A stretch of DNA of 64,000 nt from Methanocella paludicola SANAE (GCF_000011005.1 NC_013665.1:1201437-1265436); one strand, 5' to 3'; positions 36,424 through 45,677 are shown, counted from the first letter of the stretch. Made by a program: numbers and translations. The notes: generated by a model not told the origin, from the sequence alone.

Positions 36424-37713
36424 TTAACTGGTGCCCGCATCGTCATTAAGCCGCAGGTTAATACGGTCCTCGAACTGCTTGAGGGCCTTGATCATATCTT
36501 CCTGGTTCAGCTTAGTACGGTCCTCGGTCAGAGCGTTAAGCACAGCCTCACGGACTATCAGACGTAAGTCGGACCCGGCATAGTTCTCGGTCCGGTCCGC
36601 CAGCGCGTCGATGTCGAAATCGCCGTCGATCGGGTCGAGCACCAGCTCGAAGATCTTCTTGCGCATGTCACGGTCGGGCAGCGGGAACATGACGATCTCG
36701 TCGAAACGCCTCCAAACGGCGTTGTCGAGCAGCTTCGGGTGGTTGGTCGCGCCGATGAGCAGGACGCCGTCGTTGACCAGGCTGATCTCGTCGATACACT
36801 TGAGCAGCGTGTTCACGGCACGCTTGATGGCGGCGTGCTCGTCCGAAGTACGGGTCTTGGCGACGAAGTCGAACTCGTCGATGAACAGGATACACGGGCT
36901 CAGCTTCTTGGCCAGCTCGAACACCTTATCGATGTTCTTGGACGTCTCGCCCAGGTACTGGGACGTGATCATCGAGAGCTTGACCTCGAGGAAGGGCAGC
37001 CTCAGGCGGGCGGACATGGCACGGGCCGTGGACGTCTTGCCGGTTCCCGGCGGGCCCACGAAAAGCAGCTTGCCGATCTCGCGCAGGCCGATCTTACGGA
37101 GGTAGTCGCGGTACTGGATGGCCTTGACGATCTTCTCGACCTCGGCCTCCTGTTCGCCCGTCAATACGATATCGTCGAGCTTCTGGCCCACTTCTTCCGG
37201 CGCCACGATGTGGACGAGCTTGAGCATGTCGATGGAGTCAGCGCCTTCGTCGGCGATGCTCTTGCTCAGGCCGTCGATCCATTCCCTGCCCGATTCCTTG
37301 GTCGGGTTACGGGAGCGTACTTCCTTATAGTCGACGTCGAAGTTGCCGTAATTCTGGTAGTAGAAGGCCAGGACGGGGTTGTTGTTGATCCGGTCTTTGA
37401 CGTCCTTCTTGGCGAACCACTTGGTGCCCAGGTCGAGCACTGTGAGCGTGTAGATGGAGCCGAACTCGTCGAAGTTGACGAAGGGAAGCGAGGACATGAT
37501 GTCCTTCGCGTTGTCCAGGCCGTAGATAGCCTTGATATCGGACTCGACGACCTTCATGGGACGGTTGACTTTTTTCTCCTTGGCGTCCCAGTAGTGCTTT
37601 CGGATCTGGGGCGGCAGGTCGTCCTCATCAAGGTTGTTCGAGTTGTTGTAGATCTCAGCGGTTAATAGTAATTCTAGAACGTCGAGCACGGCGTTCTCGT
37701 TTATGCTTGCCAT
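36424..37713 (-). CDS. AAA+ ATPase with uncharacterised N-terminal domain
   Basis: 429 aa. The C-terminal half is a classical AAA module: Walker A GPPGTGKT (220-227), Walker B LFIDEFD (D279, E280), the second region of homology DNAVWRRFDE with arginine finger(s) at R335/R336, and a small helical subdomain. The N-terminal 170 aa are not recognised and are acidic and partly helical. It resembles Cdc48/PAN-type remodelling ATPases in the core but has a single ring. The substrate is unknown. The gene stands alone. Confidence 0.88.
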   Translation of the reverse strand: MASINENAVLDVLELLLTAEIYNNSNNLDEDDLPPQIRKHYWDAKEKKVNRPMKVVESDIKAIYGLDNAKDIMSSLPFVNFDEFGSIYTLTVLDLGTKWFAKKDVKDRINNNPVLAFYYQNYGNFDVDYKEVRSRNPTKESGREWIDGLSKSIADEGADSIDMLKLVHIVAPEEVGQKLDDIVLTGEQEAEVEKIVKAIQYRDYLRKIGLREIGKLLFVGPPGTGKTSTARAMSARLRLPFLEVKLSMITSQYLGETSKNIDKVFELAKKLSPCILFIDEFDFVAKTRTSDEHAAIKRAVNTLLKCIDEISLVNDGVLLIGATNHPKLLDNAVWRRFDEIVMFPLPDRDMRKKIFELVLDPIDGDFDIDALADRTENYAGSDLRLIVREAVLNALTEDRTKLNQEDMIKALKQFEDRINLRLNDDAGTS

Positions 37714-37811
37714 GTGTACCTTCCGTGATTTAGGGGTCGTAAATTAGTATTATATATAGAACTTGTTGATAAAAGCTTCTTTTTAATATACTTTCCGGGG
37801 TCCCGGGGAGT

Positions 37812-38615
37812 TCAGTGTATCAGTATCAGCGATATGATCTGCATGAGTATATCGCCGTACACGATGGACAGTATGAATCCCAGCGTTATGGGGATGAGGA
37901 ACGGTATCTTGGGCGTTATCCAGACTTTCGGCCCGATGATGCCCTCGTTCTTCCACTTTGTGATCCTGTCGTAGATCTCTTCGCTTATGTCCACCCCGCT
38001 GAAGGTGCGCTTAATTTCGGGCTTGCCTTCCGGGGTTTCCAGGTATTTGTGCATGAGGCGCACGTGCTTGCCCTTAAGGTTCTCAATGCTTGCCTTGTAG
38101 CCGGTTAAGGCCATCATGGGGCTTGCGGCCAGCTCGCCGAATGGCACAGTGACCAGGTTATAGATCAATATGGCTATTGGTACCACGAGGTTCAGCGCCA
38201 GGGCGTTGCCGAAGACGGCCAGCCCAAAGATGATTGAGCGGGACACGCTCGTCAGCGGCAGCGATAGGCCGGCTATGTCTATAATCGGATAATACGGGAA
38301 CATCAGGGCGATGGCCATGAGCGCCTTCGCGTCGGCGCCGCCCAGCCCGCTCATCCCGAAGTACTGGAAGAAGTAGAACAGGAAGTACATCAGGACGAAG
38401 ATGAAGATGATGTTCAAAGCCCACGAGAATACGAGATAATTGTTAAAGTTCAAGCTGTACAACTGATATAGGCCGAGTACCAGCCCTATGCCGCCCATGA
38501 TATACCACAGGCGATTGGGGGCACGGCGTATTTTCCAGTCGGTCACGCAGGAATAGCCGAGAATGACCAGGCATATGGCGATACGAACGATGTCCAACCA
38601 TTCCCAACCGTACAT
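37812..38615 (-). CDS. Prepilin/preflagellin peptidase (A24 family)
   Basis: 267 aa, about six membrane spans plus a cytosolic insert (residues about 165-235). Aspartyl protease pair of the GxGD type: Asp in SCVTDWKIRRAPN (about residue 26) and Asp in GLGGADAKALM (about 97). Such enzymes remove the class III signal peptide of archaellins and pilins. The insert and extra C-terminal helix make it longer than FlaK. Alone, with no pilin genes beside it. Confidence 0.88.
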   Translation of the reverse strand: MYGWEWLDIVRIAICLVILGYSCVTDWKIRRAPNRLWYIMGGIGLVLGLYQLYSLNFNNYLVFSWALNIIFIFVLMYFLFYFFQYFGMSGLGGADAKALMAIALMFPYYPIIDIAGLSLPLTSVSRSIIFGLAVFGNALALNLVVPIAILIYNLVTVPFGELAASPMMALTGYKASIENLKGKHVRLMHKYLETPEGKPEIKRTFSGVDISEEIYDRITKWKNEGIIGPKVWITPKIPFLIPITLGFILSIVYGDILMQIISLILIH

Positions 38616-38691
38616 AGCATGGAGATGGTCAGTAAGCTATTTATTCTTTTTTACAGTTTAAAAATGGGAGATAAGGGTAATCATTCTCTCA

Positions 38692-38704
38692 GGGAGTCAC
38701 TCCC
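38692..38704. repeat. GGGAG/CTCCC palindrome at the end of porD
   Basis: GGGAGTCACTCCC, 5-bp arms with a 3-nt loop, overlapping the porD stop region. Could be a weak terminator or mRNA-end stabiliser for the por operon; no T-run follows directly on the minus strand. Confidence 0.4.
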
Positions 38705-38981
38705 TCACCATCTTAATGCACTTGGCGGGACACTCGTTCGCACAGATGCCGCAGCCTTTGCAATAGTCGTAGTCGATGTTATAGCCCTTGTCGACGCAGG
38801 ACTCGGGGCAATACAGGATGCAGTTACCGCAGTCCTTACACTTTTCCCGGTCTACGACGGGCTTGAACGTCCTCCAGGTGCCGGTCTTGCCGGCGGCCCC
38901 GTGCTGGGGCTTCGACGCTGGTGTCAGCGGCATGTCTCCCTTCGCCTTCTTAACGCTCACGAGCTTAGCCTCCTGCTTCAT
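38697..38981 (-). CDS. porD: Pyruvate:ferredoxin oxidoreductase delta subunit
   Basis: 94 aa ferredoxin-like subunit with two 4Fe-4S motifs: CKDCGNCILYCPESC and CKGCGICANECPAKC. It passes electrons from the TPP site to external ferredoxin. Last gene of the por operon; its ATG overlaps the porC stop (ATGA). The N-terminal 40 aa (MPLTPASKPQHG...) are typical of PorD. Confidence 0.95.
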   Translation of the reverse strand: MKQEAKLVSVKKAKGDMPLTPASKPQHGAAGKTGTWRTFKPVVDREKCKDCGNCILYCPESCVDKGYNIDYDYCKGCGICANECPAKCIKMVRE

Positions 38982-39520
38982 ACGATCACCTTTTCATAGG
39001 CCGCTTCCGCCGCCTTCACGTTGCGCTCGTCGCTGAACATGTCCCTGATAGCTTTTTCCGCGGACTCGAGCTTGACCACGCCGAGCTTCGCCATCGCGCC
39101 GACTATGGGCGTATTCAGGATCGGGTTACCCGACAGGACGAGGCCCAGCGACAGGGCGATATCCGTGACATTGACCCTGGCGATCCGGAATTTATTATAC
39201 TTCGGGTCCTTGAGCTTCTCGCCGTTCTCCGTATTCACGACGAGCAGCCCTCCCTCCTTCAGCCCGACAGTGACGTCCACCAGGTCCATGATGGTATCAT
39301 CGAGCACGATGACAATGTCCGGGTTATAGACCTGGCTCACGACCTTGATGTCGTGGTCCGAGATGCGCGTGAACGATGTGACCGGCGCTCCGCGGCGCTC
39401 GGCGCCATATAGCGGAAAAGCCGTGCCGTACTTGCCTTCAAGGAACGCGGCCTGTGCCAGCAGCTTCGACGCCGTGACGCCGCCCTGGCCGCCTCTCGAG
39501 TGGATGCGTATCTCCAGCAT
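38978..39520 (-). CDS. porC: Pyruvate:ferredoxin oxidoreductase gamma subunit
   Basis: 180 aa gamma subunit (PorC/PorG). The N-terminal IRIHSRGGQGGVTASKLLAQ motif and FPLYGAERRGAPVTSF block are diagnostic of 2-oxoacid:ferredoxin oxidoreductase gamma chains, which take part in CoA binding. Overlaps porA (TAATG) and porD (ATGA), so all four genes are translationally coupled. Confidence 0.95.
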   Translation of the reverse strand: MLEIRIHSRGGQGGVTASKLLAQAAFLEGKYGTAFPLYGAERRGAPVTSFTRISDHDIKVVSQVYNPDIVIVLDDTIMDLVDVTVGLKEGGLLVVNTENGEKLKDPKYNKFRIARVNVTDIALSLGLVLSGNPILNTPIVGAMAKLGVVKLESAEKAIRDMFSDERNVKAAEAAYEKVIV

Positions 39521-40617
39521 TAGTCCACCCCCAGCCAGAACTCGCCTTCGGGCTTAGCCTTTCTCACAAGGTCCGCTATCGTCTCGTAGCGGACGTCCTG
39601 GCCGCCGAGGCCTGCGATGATGTTGTAGACGGGCACATTGTGGTGGAACCGGATCTCCTGCGCCAGTATGCCGCCGGCGCCGAAGGAGCAGTCCCTGTCC
39701 AGCACAATGACCTTCTTGCCCTCAATGTTAAGCTTGGGGAACGGCCGGAACTGCCTGACCCTGATAGAGCCGGCCTTCATGCCCTCCTTTCTCAGCAGGT
39801 CGACGGCCACCTCGGCTTCCCGTGCCATGGTGCCCATGCCGACGATGACCGTATCCGCGTCCTCCGTCCGGTACTCATCCGTGGGCCCGTACTTGCGGCC
39901 GAAGCGCTCCGCGAACTCCTTCTCGATAGAGCGGCACTCGACGTTGGCCTCCTTCTGGGCGTCGTGCATGGCCCGCCTGAACTTGAAGTAGTCATTCTGG
40001 GCCGTCAGGTTGCCGTAGGACATCGGGTCGTTCGTGTCCAGCGCGTGCGGTATGTTGATGGGCGGTATGAAGTCGCCCGGCTGTGTGATCTCGAGGGGCT
40101 GAATGGCGTGGCTAAGGATGAATCCGTCCATGCAGACCATTGTAGGCAGGTTGACCTTTTCGGCCAGCCTGTATGACATGAGTACCGTATCGTAGACTTC
40201 CTGGACTGTCGCCGCGTAGAACTGCAGCCATCCCGTGTCGCGCTGTGATAGTGAGTCCGTGTGCTCGGCCCAGATGTTCCAGGCAGGGCCGACCGCCCTG
40301 TTGATGTTGGCCATCACGATGGGGAGTCGGGCTCCGGCAGCCCAGTGGATCATCTCGTGCATATACAGCAAACCGTGGCTCGACGTAGCGGTAAATGCCC
40401 GGGCTCCGGAGGCGGATGCACCAATACAGGCCGCAAGGGCAGAATGCTCGCTCTCGACACGAATGTAGGACGCCTTCATCTGCCTCGTCTCGACGAAGCT
40501 CGCGATGGTCTCCACGACCTCGGTCTGCGGGGTGATAGGATAAGCAGCGACCACTTCGACGTCCGACTCCTTGACCGCGAGCGCGGCCGCCTGGTTGCCT
40601 GTTGCCATCTTCTTCAT
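39520..40617 (-). CDS. porA: Pyruvate:ferredoxin oxidoreductase alpha subunit
   Basis: 365 aa alpha chain. YPITPQTEVVETIA near residue 26 is the conserved pyruvate/TPP-facing motif, followed by ESEHSALAACIGASASGARA and the C-terminal transketolase-like domain. With PorB it oxidises pyruvate to acetyl-CoA, or in methanogens mostly runs in the synthetic direction to make pyruvate from acetyl-CoA and CO2. Overlaps porB by 4 nt (ATGA). Confidence 0.96.
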   Translation of the reverse strand: MKKMATGNQAAALAVKESDVEVVAAYPITPQTEVVETIASFVETRQMKASYIRVESEHSALAACIGASASGARAFTATSSHGLLYMHEMIHWAAGARLPIVMANINRAVGPAWNIWAEHTDSLSQRDTGWLQFYAATVQEVYDTVLMSYRLAEKVNLPTMVCMDGFILSHAIQPLEITQPGDFIPPINIPHALDTNDPMSYGNLTAQNDYFKFRRAMHDAQKEANVECRSIEKEFAERFGRKYGPTDEYRTEDADTVIVGMGTMAREAEVAVDLLRKEGMKAGSIRVRQFRPFPKLNIEGKKVIVLDRDCSFGAGGILAQEIRFHHNVPVYNIIAGLGGQDVRYETIADLVRKAKPEGEFWLGVD

Positions 40618-41510
40618 TGCGAACCCTCCTTTGCCTTCTCAAGGGCATCCATGTTAGCCATGTCCCGGATACGACCCATGCCCTCGTTGACCTCCTTCTG
40701 GAGGCGCTCGATGTCGACGCCCTTGAACCGGCCCTGGGGCTTTACGTAGTCTTCCAGCGGTGCGGGCCTCTTCAAAGCTGCCTTCGTGGGGGCGTTCAAG
40801 GTAAGCTTACCGTCCTCGTACTCGTAGAGGAACCACATGCCGCACCTGACTGCCAGCTTTCCCAGCTCGACCGACTTCTCGGTCGCGTAGCGCCAGCCGG
40901 ACGGGCACGGGCACTGGACGTGGATGAACTTCGTGCCCTCGATGCTCAGGGCTTTCTGGACTTTATTAAAGAGGTCCTTCGGGTAGGCCGACGACGCGCT
41001 GGCCATATACCGGGGCCGGTGGGCCATGATGATCAGGTCAATGTCCTTCTTGGAGTCCTTCCTGCCGGTCGGCGTGGTCGTGGTGATGGCGCCGTAGGGC
41101 GTAGAGCCGCTCTTCTGCATGCCCGTGTTAGAGTAGGCCTCATTATCATAACAAACGTAAAGGATGTTGGCGTTGCGCTCGATGGCGCCCGATAATGCCT
41201 GGATGCCGATGTCCACGGTGCCGCCGTCGCCCGCGAAGACGATGATGTTCTTGCCCTTGTTCCGCGCCGCCGAGGCGATCCCGTCGGCCGCTGCCGCCGC
41301 TGCGGCGAACGCGATGTTCAGCACGGGAACGCCGTAAGCTGACCTGGGATAGGTGCCCTGGCATACCGTCGAGCAGCATGCGGGGTTCACGATGATCGTA
41401 TTCGGGCCGGCCGCCTTAAGAATATAGCGCAGTGCCAGCATTGCGCTGCACCCGGCACAGGCCGTGTTGCCTTTATAGAGGAATTCATCCTCCGGGATGT
41501 CGTCCAGCAT
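40614..41510 (-). CDS. porB: Pyruvate:ferredoxin oxidoreductase beta subunit
   Basis: About 298 aa beta chain, TPP- and FeS-binding. Cys of CAGCSAM (near residue 19) and later Cys residues (NPACCSTV) bind the proximal 4Fe-4S cluster; AGDGGTVDIGIQAL and YDNEAYSNTGMQ form the TPP-Mg site. ATG 41510 is chosen because AAGGTGA lies 5 nt upstream; the longer frame has no family similarity. It is the first gene of an operon B-A-C-D, whereas the usual archaeal order is C-D-A-B. Confidence 0.95.
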   Translation of the reverse strand: MLDDIPEDEFLYKGNTACAGCSAMLALRYILKAAGPNTIIVNPACCSTVCQGTYPRSAYGVPVLNIAFAAAAAAADGIASAARNKGKNIIVFAGDGGTVDIGIQALSGAIERNANILYVCYDNEAYSNTGMQKSGSTPYGAITTTTPTGRKDSKKDIDLIIMAHRPRYMASASSAYPKDLFNKVQKALSIEGTKFIHVQCPCPSGWRYATEKSVELGKLAVRCGMWFLYEYEDGKLTLNAPTKAALKRPAPLEDYVKPQGRFKGVDIERLQKEVNEGMGRIRDMANMDALEKAKEGSQ

Positions 41511-41555
41511 CAAGTTCACCTTATTCGGAAAAACGTATGGTCTTGGTGTAGGATT

Positions 41556-41601
41556 ATACTTTTTTCTTTTGTTATTTAATGTTATGGTATGTGCTACCAT
41601 A
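41556..41601 (-). promoter_or_regulatory. Promoter and palindromic site of the por operon
   Basis: On the minus strand an AT-rich AAAAAAGTATAATCC stretch (about 41551-41565) can serve as TATA box 40-50 nt before porB. Just upstream sits the palindrome TATGGTA-tgtgc-TACCATA (41583-41601), in the position expected for an activator or a BRE-adjacent regulator site. Confidence 0.5.
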
Positions 41602-41776
41602 TGTCTTGCAATCGTATGATGGCCAGCACCGGGTTGGGGCATGTAGAATAAAAAATGCTTGCTATAGCTATAATAACGGTGCGGACGGGCATAATGCGCC
41701 GATTTTTAATGGCTTGGGGTCAATTGTTACCAAATATTTAAGTTAATTTTATATCAGCCCGGATGAGAATCGCGAA

Positions 41777-42181
41777 ATGAGTATCAAGGGTGGTAGTAGC
41801 CAGTCCGTCATTATGCAGTCTTTGGACATAATATCGAATGCCCGTAAGGCCATTGAGGTGGAGCCCGATAACCCGGACGCTCATTTCCAGTACGCTAGGC
41901 TTCTGGAGCACGAGGGCCGGCTGGAGGACGCAGGCACTGAGTACCTGAAGGCCGGCGAGATGAAGACCGACTTTGCCGATGCATACGTGTGCTATGCGAA
42001 CCTGCTGTGCCGTATCGGCCGGTACAACGATGCCGAAACACACTACAAGAAGGCGATATGTATCGCTCCCCGAAGCTATTTCGCACGTTTCAGCTACGCG
42101 GTCATGCTCGAGGTCATGAAACGCTTCGAGGAGGCCGAGGACGAATACATCGCCGCCGCATCGATCAGTACCGGAATATAA
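41777..42181 (+). CDS. Small tetratricopeptide repeat protein
   Basis: 134 aa containing three TPR units (residues about 18-120), for example AHFQYARLLEHEGRLEDAGT and AYVCYANLLCRIGRYNDAET. No signal peptide. Probably a scaffold; partner unknown. Divergent from porB, sharing a 266-nt intergenic region, and followed by the glutaredoxin-like gene 131 nt later. Confidence 0.85.
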   Translation: MSIKGGSSQSVIMQSLDIISNARKAIEVEPDNPDAHFQYARLLEHEGRLEDAGTEYLKAGEMKTDFADAYVCYANLLCRIGRYNDAETHYKKAICIAPRSYFARFSYAVMLEVMKRFEEAEDEYIAAASISTGI

Positions 42182-42312
42182 AGGCCGTCTCTATATGGGG
42201 CTTCCTGTTCCTTAGCACGCTTTGCAGATGGGCGTATTTCGGCAAAATCCGCGCGCATTCCGGTAAAATCCTTTTTAAACCTGCGGCCGAAGCCAACTTA
42301 TTGTGTTTGATC

Positions 42313-42564
42313 ATGCCTACGCTTATCATATATACTCAGCCGACGTGCGGCTATTGCCAGGAGCTGAAGGACTACCTGCGTGATAATAATATCCCGTTCG
42401 AGGAGAAGGATATCACTAAGGACAGGGCCGCGTGGGACGACCTCGTGAATAAGTATAAGGCCCGCGCTACGCCCCTGGTGGTTTTCGGCGAAAAGACGAT
42501 GCTCGGTTTTAACCCGGACGAGCTCAAAAAAATGCTGAGTGCCGAGCAGGCTCCGGCCCGTTGA
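42313..42564 (+). CDS. Glutaredoxin-like protein
   Basis: 83 aa thioredoxin-fold protein with the redox motif CGYC (residues 12-15, in YTQPTCGYCQEL), a cis-Pro loop (ATPLVVFGE) and a GFNPDEL C-terminus, as in NrdH/glutaredoxin-like proteins. Methanogens lack glutathione, so it more likely works with other thiol reductants. A TTTTTAAA box lies about 40 nt upstream; the longer open frame overlapping the TPR gene is ignored. Confidence 0.88.
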   Translation: MPTLIIYTQPTCGYCQELKDYLRDNNIPFEEKDITKDRAAWDDLVNKYKARATPLVVFGEKTMLGFNPDELKKMLSAEQAPAR

Positions 42565-42567
42565 ATT

Positions 42568-43254
42568 TTAAGGGTAGGGTGCCGGGTCTGAGGGCGAGCC
42601 GCCCGCATATTCTTTCAGGTAGCGTGCACAGAGGCCATAGGCCTCGAGCACCTTGTTTTTATCGATGCGAGGGACTCCGCAGCTTACGATGTGGATATTT
42701 TTGGTGTCCATCGTTACTTTGGTATCGTCCGAGTCCCTGTACGGGTATATCGCGATGATCTTTTTGGAGTCCGTAAGGATCACCTGGTTCGACTTGAGGG
42801 CGATGGTCTCTTTCATGCCGATGCCCCGGAATGTCTCGCCTTCGGCGGCGAATCGCATCGTGAGGCTTCCTTCTAATTTATCGGCATCGAAGGCCGCGAT
42901 GGGCACGCCGCTCAGGGCGGATGCCAGGTTGTAAGCATCTACCGCCGTGTTGATCTTCGGGAGCTTTCCGCCCGAAAGTAGCCTGCGGACCAGCGCCTCC
43001 GATGCGGGCCGGGTCTTGGTCGGGTCGATGCCGACGCTCCAGAAGAAGTCCCGGTATGCCCGGAATACCGGGTCGTCCTTGACCTTTTCGAGCGTATACT
43101 GCGAGCCGATGGTCCGTGCAACGTCCACTTTCAAAGCCTCAAGGCCTAAGTTCTCTGCAGTGATGCTGACCGATGTGATATCCCCTTCGACCACACAGAT
43201 GCCCGGGAACTTTTCCAGCACGGCAGCGCTAAATTCCATAAAAGCATACTCCAT
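42568..43254 (-). CDS. B3/B4 tRNA-binding domain protein
   Basis: 228 aa stand-alone B3/B4 domain, the editing-type domain of the phenylalanyl-tRNA synthetase beta chain. The block SVGIDPTKTRPASEALVRRL and the following INTAVDAYNLASALSG are diagnostic. Free-standing B3/B4 proteins may hydrolyse mischarged tRNAs; this is inferred from the family. ATG start; 3 nt from the convergent glutaredoxin-like gene. Confidence 0.85.
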   Translation of the reverse strand: MEYAFMEFSAAVLEKFPGICVVEGDITSVSITAENLGLEALKVDVARTIGSQYTLEKVKDDPVFRAYRDFFWSVGIDPTKTRPASEALVRRLLSGGKLPKINTAVDAYNLASALSGVPIAAFDADKLEGSLTMRFAAEGETFRGIGMKETIALKSNQVILTDSKKIIAIYPYRDSDDTKVTMDTKNIHIVSCGVPRIDKNKVLEAYGLCARYLKEYAGGSPSDPAPYP

Positions 43255-43342
43255 TGTGTCATTTTCCTTTAATATTACATAAACTATCGGTACTACGGAA
43301 AGGATAGGGCTAAAAGCAGAATAAAAGATCGATGACGAGGCA

Positions 43343-44281
43343 TCAAAATCCCTCGAAGCCCCTATCGCTCAAGAATTTATTGACCTGTCGGCGCTCAGGA
43401 TAGGCGGGCCAGCCTACGCCGCCGATCTTGAGGGCCGCCGTGGCGCTGCCTATCACGGCCGACTCGCGCAGTGTTCTGCCGCTTATGTACGCGCTTATGA
43501 ACCCGGCCGCGAAGTTATCGCCGGCCCCGGTAGTATCTACCACGTCTACTTTAAAGGCCGGGACATACTCCGACGTGTTCCGGTCGGCGATCCAGCAGCC
43601 GCCTTCGCCGACCTTGACCACCGCCGTCTTAACGCCCATACCCACCAGCATCCCGGCAGCCTTTTCCGGCCCGGCGTCTCCGCCCAGTTTTAAAATGTTC
43701 CTGGCTTCGTCCATATTCGGCATGAACAGGTCCACTTTCGGCAATATTTCCCGGAGCGGGCCTACCGTCTCTTCTATGAATCCCCGGGGGTCCCAGCCGG
43801 TATCGAACGATACCTTGATACCGGCCGCATGAATCAGGTCAATGAGCTTAATGTAATCGTGTCGCAGGCTGTCCATTAAAAAGTACGAGGGAAGATGGAC
43901 GATATCTGCGGATATTCTTGAGATATCGATATCGTCCAGGCAAAGTGTGGCGTTCTCGCCCTGGTATGTGATGAACGAGCGCTCGATGCCCTGCACCATG
44001 GCGAATGTCATGCCCGTTCTTTTATCGGTGAGCAGCACGTTCGCCGTATCTACGCCATTATCCTCCAGTTCAAGGAGCACATACCGGCCGAACACGTCGT
44101 CGCCGACCTTGCCGAATAGCTGCGTTCCCATCCCCAGCCTGGAGCAGGAGAGCGAGAAGTTCGCGGAGCAGCCGCCGCCGTGCATCTGGAGGTCCCGCGT
44201 GACGACCTGCTTACCCGTGGCCGGTATCCTGTCTATTCGCGCTATCAGGTCGACGTTGATGTCGCCGATGGTCGCGATCAT
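43343..44281 (-). CDS. PfkB-family carbohydrate kinase
   Basis: About 312 aa ribokinase-like kinase. N-terminal MHGGGCSANFSLSCSRLGMG and the C-terminal VDTTGAGDNFAAGF with the catalytic Asp intact. The substrate could be a sugar, a sugar phosphate or a nucleoside. It lies 33 nt behind the archaeal phosphoglycerate mutase on the same strand, so it is probably cotranscribed and linked to central carbon metabolism. A TTG at 44290 is an alternative start. Confidence 0.88.
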   Translation of the reverse strand: MIATIGDINVDLIARIDRIPATGKQVVTRDLQMHGGGCSANFSLSCSRLGMGTQLFGKVGDDVFGRYVLLELEDNGVDTANVLLTDKRTGMTFAMVQGIERSFITYQGENATLCLDDIDISRISADIVHLPSYFLMDSLRHDYIKLIDLIHAAGIKVSFDTGWDPRGFIEETVGPLREILPKVDLFMPNMDEARNILKLGGDAGPEKAAGMLVGMGVKTAVVKVGEGGCWIADRNTSEYVPAFKVDVVDTTGAGDNFAAGFISAYISGRTLRESAVIGSATAALKIGGVGWPAYPERRQVNKFLSDRGFEGF

Positions 44282-44314
44282 CGCCGCCAAGCGTGATCAC
44301 ATCCGCTTATGCCG

Positions 44315-45550
44315 TTATGCCCCGTACTTTTCCTCCTTATCGAGCAGGTCCAGGGCGATGGGCATGACGTCCAGGCCTTTGAGCCGGTGGAGCCCGCCCT
44401 GGTACGCGATAAGCTCGTTAAAGCGGCTCACATCGTCAATTCTGACCCCCGGCCCGTGGATCACGATCGGCACCGGGTCGGCAGTATGGCGTTTAACGAG
44501 GACGGGCGTGCTATGGTCGGCGGTCACGATGACCAGCACTCTCTGCAGGTGCAGCAGGCTCTGGAAGGCCGGGTCCATCTCCTCAAAAAATTTCTTCTTT
44601 TTCGCGAAGTCGCCGTCATGCCCGGCCTCGTCCGCCCCTTTGATGTTCACCAGGACGAAGTCATGCGTCCCCAGCGCGGCGATAGCCTTCTCGACCTTGG
44701 CGCGCTCCGTCGCGCCCGACAGCCCGGCTCCCATTTCGCCGACGGTCAGGCATTCCATGCCGCAGAGCTTACCGACGCCGATGATCAGCCCGGCGGAGGC
44801 GATCACCGCCCCTTTCATATCATATTTACCGTAAAAGTCCGGCATTTCTGGCACGCCGCCGGCACCCCTTAACAGGATGGCGTTAGCCGGCAGAAGCCTC
44901 TGTTTTTTTCTATCCACGTTCAGGGGATGGTCTCCGAGGACGCCCATGGCCTGTTCTGATATACTGTTCACGACGCCTGCGGTATGCTTTGCTTCCGGAG
45001 TATCGGCCGTAGCGCGACACTCTTTGAGCCGAAGGCCATCCCTATGGGGGTCGGTATCGGTGATATCGGGCGATAGGCCTTTACCCCTCAATACGAGCGC
45101 TGCCCTGTGCCCCGTTGACCTTTTAAAAATTATATCCACGCCCGGCACCTTCACCTTCTCGGAGATTGCCGCTGCCAGTGCGTCCGTATCCTGTATCCTG
45201 CCGGCCCGCCTGTCCTTCACGGTGCCATCCTCCACCGTGGCGAAGTCGCATCTGAAAGCGACGTCGCCCTTTTTTACGTCGATCCCCACGCCGGCGGCCT
45301 CGAAAGGCCCCCTGCCCGTATAATACTTATATGGGTCATACCCGAGGAGGGCCAGGTGGGATACGTCCGACCCCGGGCGTACGCCGATGTCGACGGTGTC
45401 CATGATGCCGTTTATCCCGCCGTTGGCCAGCGCGTCGAGGCCGGGCTTATCGGCGCTGGCAAGAGGCGTCGTGCCGTTCACAGGCCTGTCGGAGCCCCCA
45501 TCGAGGACAATGAGTAGTATCTTGTTAGCGATAGCTGGCATATCCGACAT
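44315..45550 (-). CDS. apgM: 2,3-bisphosphoglycerate-independent phosphoglycerate mutase, archaeal type
   Basis: About 411 aa archaeal aPGAM, which interconverts 3- and 2-phosphoglycerate with two metal ions. N-terminal metal motif ILLIVLDGGSDRPVNG, catalytic Ser region GSDVSHLALLGYDP, and C-terminal metal ligands in VIVTADHSTPV. ATG 45550 (MSDMPAIANK) is used; 45565 and 45541 are also possible. Upstream of a PfkB kinase in one operon. Confidence 0.92.
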   Translation of the reverse strand: MSDMPAIANKILLIVLDGGSDRPVNGTTPLASADKPGLDALANGGINGIMDTVDIGVRPGSDVSHLALLGYDPYKYYTGRGPFEAAGVGIDVKKGDVAFRCDFATVEDGTVKDRRAGRIQDTDALAAAISEKVKVPGVDIIFKRSTGHRAALVLRGKGLSPDITDTDPHRDGLRLKECRATADTPEAKHTAGVVNSISEQAMGVLGDHPLNVDRKKQRLLPANAILLRGAGGVPEMPDFYGKYDMKGAVIASAGLIIGVGKLCGMECLTVGEMGAGLSGATERAKVEKAIAALGTHDFVLVNIKGADEAGHDGDFAKKKKFFEEMDPAFQSLLHLQRVLVIVTADHSTPVLVKRHTADPVPIVIHGPGVRIDDVSRFNELIAYQGGLHRLKGLDVMPIALDLLDKEEKYGA

Positions 45551-45677
45551 AAAACCAATTAACATATCCCCCGGATAAATAAATCTTAAAGTGTCTAAAT
45601 ATACGGAATTTTCTATAAGGTATGGATAAATTAAATGAAGTCCGGCTTAATTAGATTCTTTGTAGACCTTGCCATAA

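Noticed and set aside
38619..38999. Plus-strand frame over porD
   Set aside because: Antisense to a clear 2x4Fe-4S ferredoxin; composition is a shadow.
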